Assembly: GCF_038443385.1 (NCBI RefSeq)
Contig: NZ_CP151726.1
Location: 1,488,001 to 1,552,000 of the forward strand
DNA length: 64,000 nucleotides
Source of the DNA: Stieleria varia
Lineage (GTDB): Bacteria; Planctomycetota; Planctomycetia; Pirellulales; Pirellulaceae
Direction of reading: 5' to 3'
Numbering within the stretch: position 1 is the first letter of the stretch; every line of letters begins with the position of its first letter. Positions 27,005 through 34,336 of this stretch are shown here, in pieces. Made by a program: the position numbers and the translations under genes. Below the pieces are notes generated by a model. It made no database searches. It was not told the DNA's origin and saw nothing but the letters and a program-made list of their open reading frames with translations.

Positions 27005-30000
27005 TCAGTCGACGAGCCGGATCTGCAAATCGTCGATCCAAAGTTGGCCGCTGCCCTTGGCAACGATATTCACGCGAGTGGGAACGAGTGTCTGGCCGTT
27101 GAAATTCTCTGGTGTTTGAAAACGTCCTTGGATCTCTCGCCAATCGTAGGTGCCGCTTGGAAACTCCAGCAGAACCTGTTCGTTATCGCTCTGGATCGAG
27201 AAAGCTCGTTCCGTGACAGCCTGTGCTTTTCCCCACACGGTGACTTCATAGGTTCGTCCGGCATGAATCGGAATCTCTTGCCCTGTATGGCCTCGACCGG
27301 ACTCGGTCTCGGATTGATCCGCGGTCAGATGCAGTGAAGCATTGCCGGTGTGTGAGACTTTGGAACTGATCCCCGCGGAGGACCGGAATCCGTCTTCGGT
27401 CAACCACGTTGCGCCGCCGGATGAACTCCAGTACTTCAGTGATCCGAGTTCAAAATCACCGTTCAAGATCGCGACGACAGAGCCGGGTTTTGGTTCGATC
27501 GATCCGAACTTGAGATTGGTGGGGCGTGGGAAAGTCGCAATGAACTGCAGCAGCGACCTCATGTCTTCGACGGATTGATCGCCAGCAGGATTCTTTTTCA
27601 ATTGTTGGTAGTGACGCGCCAGCGGACGAGCCACTGTCAGCAGATCACACGCCGGTTCCTCCTGACGTGCTGACGTGATCGCGTCCTTGGATTCCTGATA
27701 CCGCCCCATTCTTGCCAGCACACGGGATTTCCCCAGCAACGCTGCTGCGCGGTTCTCGGCAACCAATGCGACATCCAATGCCGTTTGAAACTCGTTCAAC
27801 GCGAGATCCAGTTGGTCCGTTGACTCGATACACGATGCCAGTCCAAAGTGAGCCCAGGCATGGTCGGGATCTGATTCGAGCGATTTCCGAAAGGCTTGCT
27901 CGGCATCCTTCGGCTTGTCTTGTCGCAGCAGGATCAGTCCACGGACCGCGTGAGCATGGGGGACAGTCCCATTCAGGGAGCTGGCACGCTCGGCAGCCGT
28001 CAACGCAGCGTCAACGTTTTCTCTGGCCAACATGATCATGGCGAGCGTGGAGTGATATCGGGCGCTCTGCGGATTCGACTTGGTCAATCCCGCCATGATC
28101 TTGCTCGCCTCGGCACGACCGCGAAGATCATCGACTTGAACGAGCGGAGCATCGTCGATTTCCGTCAATGGCAGGGTGTGTAGAGCCGTTTCAATGAATC
28201 GGTCCACCGCCAGCTCAACTTGGCCGGTCTCCATCAATGCAAGTCCGTATTGCCAGCCGACCCAAGGATGCAGTTCGCTTTGACGCTGCGCCGACTGGGC
28301 ATCTTGCATGCACCATTGCAGCAATTCCGCGACGCGTTGTTCACGCAGTGCCGGATCGATCGACGCATCGTGGCGAATCAAACGCGCCTGAGCACGATAC
28401 ATGCTGGAGCGGTCGGCCAGGGCAAAGCATCGCTCGGGCTCCAGGGCGATGCACTGACCGACGGAATGGATTGCGTCCTCATAGTCACGCCACGTTGCGT
28501 TCGATTTCTTGTCCGCCAAGAGGTACTCGATCTGAGCCAAAGCGAGGTGAGTCCAGTAATGATTGGGACGAAGGGTTGCGCCGCGTCGCAGGGTGTCGCG
28601 TGCGGCAAGCAATGAATCCTCGCCCTGATAGCCTCGAAAGAATCGCTCAAACGCTGGGTCCAAGGCGGCGATCATGCAAAGCACGCCCAACGAATGGGCA
28701 TCGGCACCGTTGTGTGGCAAGTCCAATCGGTCTGCTTTGAGGCGAACGCCGGCACCCAAACGCATTTTGGCGATGGAGCGGTAAAAACGAGTCGCTTGAC
28801 TGAAACGAAACCCGTCAATGCGATCGCTGACAATGATCGATGCAGCGGCTTCGCGTTTGCCGATATCCGTTCTCAGAAACCGACCCACGGCCTTGATGAT
28901 GGTGGTTGCCCCGTCGAGTTGCCCTCCGCCTGCCAAGCGAATTCCGATCGTCTTGGTGAGCATTGCATCGAGAATCAACCATTGCTGATAAACGTCCCAA
29001 CGCAATTGATCTGCCTGAGCAGCTGTCAGGTCCTCGACCGGTAAATCATCCCACCAGCAATTTGACTGTGCGACGCCGAGTTGCTCCAACGCTTCGGTCG
29101 CGGCGATGATTCCTTTGGTATCTCGGCTCAGCACGTTCTGTTCTTGCACGTGGTCGGCCAATTCATAGAAACGAACGATCTTGTGTACCCGATTGGCTTG
29201 GCTGGAAAGATCGTCAAACTCGCTGGCCAAGGCTGGATTGGTCGACAGGGACTGGGATACTCCTCGCAATATGCTCAGCGCCGACGAAAAACGTCCGGCC
29301 TGCAATTCCTGACCGGCGAGCAACTTTCCACGTGCGGCAGCCGACTTTAGCTCGGCGACGCGTTGTCGAGTTTGCTGGGCAAGTTCCAGTTCTTTGGCTG
29401 CCTGTTCTTGTTTGGACTGAAACTCGCGAATTTGAATCTCATTCCACAAGACGGCACCGATGAATGACCCGACCGTCAGCAGGAGCGTTGCAACGATCAG
29501 ACTGGCGGCTGCGGCCGGGTGGTGCCTGAGCCAACGCGCGATTCTGCGTCCCGGTGATTCTCGATAGACCGAAACGGGCTCGTCGGCCAACCATCTCTCG
29601 ACGTCGAGCGCCAACGCGTCCGCTTGTCGATACCGATTGATCGAGTCGGTGGCCATCGCTTTCGTGCAAATCGCGGCCAAGGCGGGTGGGACATCAGCGG
29701 CAACGCTCGACGGATGGGGAAATTCTCCCGCCGCAATTCGTTTCAACATCCTGACAATGGAATCAGATGGGTGGGGAGGTTGACCGGTCAGTATTTGATA
29801 GAGGGTGGCTCCGAGCAGATAGACATCGGTACGAATTCCGATTTCGTCCAGTTGTCCGCGTGCCTGTTCAGGGCTCATGTACTGGGGCGTCCCCACGGTT
29901 CCGGCAATGTGCGACGACGCCGCATCGTCCTCCTGTCTGCCACTGGCAAACGCTTCTGTCATGGAATCCTCGGGGCCGGCATCGAGCAGTTTTGCCAATC

Positions 30001-30790
30001 CCCAATCCACCACGAGCGTTTCGCCGTATGGCCCCACCATGATGTTGGCAGGCTTGAGGTCACGATGCAGAATCCGCCTGTCGTGGGCGTAGCTGATCGT
30101 GTTGCACACGTCGATGAAACATCGCAGCAATTGTCGAAATGCGAGTGTCTGGTCGACATCATCACGAGCCGCTGGCGTGTGCTCGTTGCTGTCAGTCACA
30201 ATCTCTTTGGTGGGCGACTGATGAAACCGCTGGATCGCTTCCTTGAGCGTTTGGCCTTCGATGAAACGCATCGCGTAGTAGTGGCGACCATCATCCCAGG
30301 TTCCCATCGCGTAGACAGGAACGACACCGGGGTGCTCCAGCCGACCGGTCACTTCGGCTTCTCGGATGAAACGCTGCTTGGCTTCTTCGTGATTCTGCCA
30401 TCGAGGTTGAATCTGTTTGATCGCCACATCGCGTTTGAGCTGACGATCGTAGGCAATCAGGACTTCGCCCAATCCGCCCTGTTGGTGTCGTCCCAGTATC
30501 TCAAACCGGCCGCTATGATCGGTCAACTCGTCGGCATTGAGTCGCTGCGGGTCGTCGGCGTGGTTGACTGCGTCCTGTTGCGCATCAAAAAAAGCGGATT
30601 GCAAGAAATCCTGTCCGCCGGCCTCCGCGTCCGCGGCGAGTAATGCGTCAACAGCTTGCCGCAGTCTAGGCTGGCCGTTGCATTTTTGCTCAAGAAACGC
30701 CTCTCGCTTATCCTCGGGAAGTTCTAAAGCATCAAAAAACAGCGCTTCGATCTGCTCATCGGTGGGCTCATCATGCGGGGCATCCATCAT
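27005..30790 (-). CDS. Transmembrane Ser/Thr protein kinase with TPR and jelly-roll C-terminus
   Basis: 1261 residues. An N-terminal helical segment (about 10-55) is followed by the kinase domain (about 95-400): glycine loop LGRHQQGGLGEVL, VAIKQ lysine, HRDLKPANIM catalytic loop, DWG in place of DFG, GTPQYMSPEQA activation segment and RTDVYLLG. The helix at about 418-440 spans the membrane and a coiled coil follows. TPR-like repeats cover about 740-1090. The last about 150 residues (GDFELGSLKYWSSSGG...) form a carbohydrate-binding-like jelly roll, presumably outside the cytoplasm. DWG and this build are common in planctomycete kinases. The target is unknown. Confidence 0.92.
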   Translation of the reverse strand: MMDAPHDEPTDEQIEALFFDALELPEDKREAFLEQKCNGQPRLRQAVDALLAADAEAGGQDFLQSAFFDAQQDAVNHADDPQRLNADELTDHSGRFEILGRHQQGGLGEVLIAYDRQLKRDVAIKQIQPRWQNHEEAKQRFIREAEVTGRLEHPGVVPVYAMGTWDDGRHYYAMRFIEGQTLKEAIQRFHQSPTKEIVTDSNEHTPAARDDVDQTLAFRQLLRCFIDVCNTISYAHDRRILHRDLKPANIMVGPYGETLVVDWGLAKLLDAGPEDSMTEAFASGRQEDDAASSHIAGTVGTPQYMSPEQARGQLDEIGIRTDVYLLGATLYQILTGQPPHPSDSIVRMLKRIAAGEFPHPSSVAADVPPALAAICTKAMATDSINRYRQADALALDVERWLADEPVSVYRESPGRRIARWLRHHPAAAASLIVATLLLTVGSFIGAVLWNEIQIREFQSKQEQAAKELELAQQTRQRVAELKSAAARGKLLAGQELQAGRFSSALSILRGVSQSLSTNPALASEFDDLSSQANRVHKIVRFYELADHVQEQNVLSRDTKGIIAATEALEQLGVAQSNCWWDDLPVEDLTAAQADQLRWDVYQQWLILDAMLTKTIGIRLAGGGQLDGATTIIKAVGRFLRTDIGKREAAASIIVSDRIDGFRFSQATRFYRSIAKMRLGAGVRLKADRLDLPHNGADAHSLGVLCMIAALDPAFERFFRGYQGEDSLLAARDTLRRGATLRPNHYWTHLALAQIEYLLADKKSNATWRDYEDAIHSVGQCIALEPERCFALADRSSMYRAQARLIRHDASIDPALREQRVAELLQWCMQDAQSAQRQSELHPWVGWQYGLALMETGQVELAVDRFIETALHTLPLTEIDDAPLVQVDDLRGRAEASKIMAGLTKSNPQSARYHSTLAMIMLARENVDAALTAAERASSLNGTVPHAHAVRGLILLRQDKPKDAEQAFRKSLESDPDHAWAHFGLASCIESTDQLDLALNEFQTALDVALVAENRAAALLGKSRVLARMGRYQESKDAITSARQEEPACDLLTVARPLARHYQQLKKNPAGDQSVEDMRSLLQFIATFPRPTNLKFGSIEPKPGSVVAILNGDFELGSLKYWSSSGGATWLTEDGFRSSAGISSKVSHTGNASLHLTADQSETESGRGHTGQEIPIHAGRTYEVTVWGKAQAVTERAFSIQSDNEQVLLEFPSGTYDWREIQGRFQTPENFNGQTLVPTRVNIVAKGSGQLWIDDLQIRLVD

Positions 30791-30874
30791 CGTCCTCGTG
30801 TCGCCATACTGGCACTATTCGTCAATCATTTAACTTTCGGTTCCGAGCCGATGGCGCTAGCCCGGATATTGCGT

Positions 30875-30944
30875 CAGCCGCCACGCGATAGCGTCCGGTT
30901 CACGAGTATAGGCGTAAGAACCGGACGCTATCGCGTGGCGGCTG
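30875..30944. repeat. Perfect 26-bp inverted repeat, REP-like
   Basis: The arms CAGCCGCCACGCGATAGCGT... and their exact complement are separated by 18 bases. The sequence is a member of the dispersed motif family (GCCGCTATCGCGTGGCGGCT and relatives at 25708 and 41832). It sits between the kinase promoter region and the next gene, not at an obvious terminator. Confidence 0.85.
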
Positions 30945-31048
30945 ATATGCACAGACTGTAGTGATTCATGCGGATGATTGATTTTAGCGCAAACAGATTC
31001 TTGACAATGAGTTGTTGCATCGTTGGGAAATGCAGATTGTTTTTCATA

Positions 31049-31101
31049 ACCCGACGCGTAAGCGAGGGATTTACCGAGTATCCCTCGCTTACGCGTCGGG
31101 T
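31049..31101. repeat. Perfect 22-bp inverted repeat
   Basis: The arms ACCCGACGCGTAAGCGAGGG(AT) and their complement have a 9-base loop; outside, TTCATA/GATGAA extends the match with one mismatch. A second strong palindrome within 200 bases. Together they fill most of the 380-base gap between the divergent kinase and small membrane protein genes. Confidence 0.85.
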
Positions 31102-31170
31102 GATGAATCATCCGGGCTAGTGGGTTGCTACGGCTAATTTTATGCGTCACAGACCACATGAAAACATCTG

Positions 31171-31524
31171 ATGAATGAACCGAACAGACCGAATGAAGCG
31201 AATGAACCGAGAATTTGGCCCGGAATCATCGTTGGCACGCTGCTGATCGAAGCGTTCACCTGTTTGTTACGTTTTGGGCTGAAACTGGAGTCGACCAGGG
31301 ATACTGCCTCGACGATCGGTCGGTTGACGATGGGGCTACGAATTCATCACAGTTACATCGGTGCAGCCATTGTGTTGTTGGTCATCCCGACGATCCATCG
31401 CTATCCCAAGATCGCACGCTATCTGTTGATCGTTGGGGCATCACTGATACTCAGCGATCTGATCCATCATTTCGTCGTCTTGGCGTATTGGGTGGGCGAT
31501 CCGCAGTTTGACCTTTGGTACTGA
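31171..31524 (+). CDS. Small integral membrane protein of unknown function
   Basis: 117 residues with about three membrane helices (IIVGTLLIEAFTCLLRF, AAIVLLVIPTI, YLLIVGASLILSDLIHHFVV). Paired histidine motifs lie at RIHHSYIG and DLIHHFVV, near membrane boundaries, which could bind a metal or haem. The N-terminus has an Asn/Glu/Pro-rich repeat (NEPNRPNEANEPR). I do not recognise a family. A palindromic repeat copy follows directly after it. Confidence 0.7.
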   Translation: MNEPNRPNEANEPRIWPGIIVGTLLIEAFTCLLRFGLKLESTRDTASTIGRLTMGLRIHHSYIGAAIVLLVIPTIHRYPKIARYLLIVGASLILSDLIHHFVVLAYWVGDPQFDLWY

Positions 31525-31548
31525 ATCGTCAATGATCGGATCAAGGCT

Positions 31549-31651
31549 TAGGGACGCCTCATCAATCAAGGGCGTAGTGGATTTCGCCAAAAATTCTGTC
31601 CGAAAGGAATTCTGGCGAATCCCATTGCGAGGTGCGACAATAAAAGGACTG
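31549..31651. repeat. Palindromic repeat of about 95 bp, copy 2
   Basis: Has GGCGTAGTGGATTTCGCCA, CGAAAGGAATTCTGGCGAAT and AGGTGCG in common with the copy at 26838-26945. It ends 8 bases before the stop of the minus-strand gene at 31659, so it could serve as that gene's transcript end. Confidence 0.8.
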
Positions 31652-31658
31652 TCGCTCC

Positions 31659-33215
31659 TTACCGGATGCTGTAGCAAAAGATTCGATCCCAATCGTGCAA
31701 ATAGAGCTTGCCTGCTGCAATCACGGGATGCGGCCATGCATTCTTGTCGCTGCGGTCCGGTTGGTCAAAGCGACCGACTTCCTGATAGCCATCCGGCGAG
31801 GCCACGACCAATGCCACTTCGCCGTTCTCTCCGCGCACGTAGAGGTGGCCGTCGGCGTAGGCGATCGAGCCTTTGCCCACGCATCTGTCTTGCCAAGCGA
31901 TATCGCCGGTTTCCCAATTGATGCACAGCAAGACGCTGTCGTTGGTTCCATAGAGATGGCCATCGACCAGCACAAAGCCGCCGTGATGATTCTGCATCTT
32001 CGTGACAAAATACGCTTCTTCCACCGCCCAGATAGTGCCACGACGAGAGATCCTGGCCTTGCCTCCGCCGGTGCCGTAACCGCTCGCGGCGAAAACAAAG
32101 TCTCCTTGCGTCACCGGCGTGCTGCAGTTGGCCGTGACGTTGGCGGCGGAATCGTAGTGCCACAGTGGCTTGCCGTCTTTGGCCGAAAAACCGACGACGC
32201 CGCCGTTGAGAAAGGTCAGGTATTGCGGTTGTCCGGCGAGAGAGGCCTTGATCGCAGATGCATAGCCGGCGGTCGAATAGTTGCCGGGCAACTCAGCAGC
32301 CGAACCACTCCAGATCATCGCACCGGTATTTCGATTCAACGCCACCATGGTCGCTCGATCGCCACCGGGCGTGCAGATGACTTTCTCACCGTCGACCAGC
32401 GGGGATTCAGCGTAGGACCAGTCGCCTTCTTGTCCGTTGAAGTCCGTTTTCAGGTTCTTTTGCCAGACAAGCTCGCCGTCGGCCCGACTAAAACACGCTA
32501 GTGTTCCGTCGCTGCCGAGCGCAAAGATTTGGTTGCCGTCCACGGTGGGCGAACTTCGCGGCCCCCTGTAGCCTCCGCCACCGGCGACAGAGCCCAGCCT
32601 CATCGACCGGACTCGCTCTCCCGTGCTTTGCTCCAACGCGATCAATTGTTCCGAGTCACCCTCTGTGCCCAAGACATAGACACGATCGCCCACGACGGTG
32701 GGCGTGGAATAGCCTTCCCCGATTCCGCTGACGGTCCAAACTCGTTCGGGGCCGCCGGATGGCCATTGTTTCAGCAATCCGGTCTCGGGCGAAATTCCAT
32801 CTCGATTGGCACCTCGCCATTGCGGCCAGTCTGTCGTCAAGCTCGAATCAGGTCTTGCAACTTCCGCAGCGGACATTTGCTCGGACTTGGCCGTGATGGT
32901 GTCCAGATACCGGAGATCGGCATCACTGAGTTGCTCACGTTTCATGGTCACTACTTGGCCGTTGTCTTGTCGGCGCAGCTTGACCGCGTCGTCCGTCTGG
33001 TCGATCAGGACCAGCAGGACCTTGGACCGGATGCCTGATTTGGTCGTCCAAAAGCGGCCTGTGTTGACGGCGTCCTGTGCGGACAAGTGGTGCTGGCATG
33101 GCAAGGCGATCGCAATCATCGCCAGCAATACGCTGCATTGTACAAATCGAAATTGTACAAATCGAAACTGTACAAATCGAATCATCGTTTGAGCATTCAT
33201 AGGGTTTACCAACAT
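31659..33215 (-). CDS. Secreted SHD1-domain and PQQ-like beta-propeller protein
   Basis: 518 residues. A signal peptide (ending near HHLSAQDAV) is followed by an SHD1-type domain (about 50-110: FWTTKSGIRSKVLLVLIDQTD, EQLSDADLRYLD). A PQQ-like propeller covers about 125-515, with repeats such as WPQWRGANRDGISPETGLL, VVGDRVYVLGTEG, SPTVDGNQIFALGSDGTLAC and SYAESPLVDGEKVICTPGG. Planctomycetes have many such proteins. They usually lack proven PQQ enzyme activity and may be scaffolds or sensors. It is the last gene of the GTPase cluster, 40 bases after the GYF gene. The start region contains a triple 15-bp repeat, so the exact start is uncertain. Confidence 0.88.
   Translation of the reverse strand: MLVNPMNAQTMIRFVQFRFVQFRFVQCSVLLAMIAIALPCQHHLSAQDAVNTGRFWTTKSGIRSKVLLVLIDQTDDAVKLRRQDNGQVVTMKREQLSDADLRYLDTITAKSEQMSAAEVARPDSSLTTDWPQWRGANRDGISPETGLLKQWPSGGPERVWTVSGIGEGYSTPTVVGDRVYVLGTEGDSEQLIALEQSTGERVRSMRLGSVAGGGGYRGPRSSPTVDGNQIFALGSDGTLACFSRADGELVWQKNLKTDFNGQEGDWSYAESPLVDGEKVICTPGGDRATMVALNRNTGAMIWSGSAAELPGNYSTAGYASAIKASLAGQPQYLTFLNGGVVGFSAKDGKPLWHYDSAANVTANCSTPVTQGDFVFAASGYGTGGGKARISRRGTIWAVEEAYFVTKMQNHHGGFVLVDGHLYGTNDSVLLCINWETGDIAWQDRCVGKGSIAYADGHLYVRGENGEVALVVASPDGYQEVGRFDQPDRSDKNAWPHPVIAAGKLYLHDWDRIFCYSIR
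33138..33182. repeat. Three tandem 15-bp units inside a signal-peptide coding region
   Basis: TTGTACAAATCGAAA, the same again, and CTGTACAAATCGAAT. Read on the minus strand they encode RFVQF-RFVQF-RFVQC in the n-region of the SHD1/PQQ protein. The period is a multiple of three, so unit gain or loss would keep the frame. Confidence 0.9.
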
Positions 33216-33254
33216 CAGGGATCTCAGTGCCCCGGGTTCAATGGACCATCATTT

Positions 33255-34229
33255 TCAATAGAGCAGTTTTTGCAGCGGCAATCCCATCGCTGCACAGGAC
33301 AGCAGCAGGACCAGGAACAAGACCACCCAGATGATCGCAGTCAATCCGATTGCGGCCCAAACGTTGCTGAGCGCCTTTGCGGCAAAAAGCGTGAGCGGTA
33401 GGTTCGGTTCAGCGATCAACTCTTTGACTTTGCCCGTGTAGATCAACATTGTAACTGCCGCGGCGATCAAGATTCCGACGAGCGAAAAGCCAAGCAGGGC
33501 CTTAAGATAAACAATGGTTTCGGGCGTGGCGGCGGACGTCGCGATTGGCAAGATGCTGCCGATCAACAGGACGGTTGCCACGACGATCAAGGCGATCGCA
33601 CCGACCATCAGCCACGTTGTATTTCGGCTCAGTTCCAGTGCGATACGCGTCATTTCCGTTTCAGGAGCCTCGTCGGAATCCGAAGAGGACGATCCAAGGC
33701 TCTGGAAAAGCTCCGGCAGAATCTTCTTCGCCGGTTCCCAGCTTTCCATGTTGGAATTCCAAACCAGTGAGTCCGGCTTGAGCACTTTGGCGTGCGCCCA
33801 CAACTGCATCTGATCGTACGAAATGGGACCCTGATTCTCGTCTTTGACATGGGCAAACCATTGCGCCTGCGTGTTGGCTGGCGAACCGCCGCCGGCACCG
33901 CCGGGCTGTGGCATCGCCTGTCCAGGCGGCATGGGGTTCTGGCCGGGCATCGCTGGCATGTTCCCCGCCATGCCGGGCTGTGGCATGCCGCCACCCATCA
34001 TGCCGCCGCCCATCGCCCCACCGCCCATCATTCCGCCGAAACCTGTCGGTGCGGCGCGTGGAAAGAAGTCACCGAATTCCTCAGCCGTCACCCATGTGAT
34101 CCCATCGCCGGAAAGCTCGTGCAGTCGTGTGACTTGACCTCGGCGGATCAAATCCTTGACCTTGTCGGGCGTCAGAGGCCCCAGAGTCCGGCCTCGAAAT
34201 CGTACGTAAACACGCTCTATATCAGCCAT
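33255..34229 (-). CDS. Membrane protein with two GYF domains
   Basis: 324 residues from the ATG at 34229 (MADIERVYVRF); a start four codons earlier is possible. The first GYF-type domain (about 5-55: RTLGPLTPDKVKDLIRRGQV, GITWVTAEEF) is followed by a Gly/Met/Pro-rich linker (about 60-110) and a second GYF domain (about 115-170: WFAHVKDENQGPISYDQMQLWA, WEPAKKI). Three membrane helices close the protein. GYF domains bind proline-rich peptides. The GAP1-N2-like protein of the same cluster has a proline-rich stretch just before its membrane helix, a possible ligand. Fourth gene of the cluster. Confidence 0.88.
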   Translation of the reverse strand: MADIERVYVRFRGRTLGPLTPDKVKDLIRRGQVTRLHELSGDGITWVTAEEFGDFFPRAAPTGFGGMMGGGAMGGGMMGGGMPQPGMAGNMPAMPGQNPMPPGQAMPQPGGAGGGSPANTQAQWFAHVKDENQGPISYDQMQLWAHAKVLKPDSLVWNSNMESWEPAKKILPELFQSLGSSSSDSDEAPETEMTRIALELSRNTTWLMVGAIALIVVATVLLIGSILPIATSAATPETIVYLKALLGFSLVGILIAAAVTMLIYTGKVKELIAEPNLPLTLFAAKALSNVWAAIGLTAIIWVVLFLVLLLSCAAMGLPLQKLLY

Positions 34230-34336
34230 GGCATTCACCAAGTTCGCTTTCGATCAACACGCGAGCCGTATCAGCACGCCGACAGGTATTAGGTTTGAGT
34301 GAGTGGACCGCTGATGGACCAACGCTTGTGAATCGT

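Noticed and set aside
29624..30643. 339-codon + strand frame inside the protein kinase gene
   Set aside because: Antisense shadow of the kinase domain coding region.
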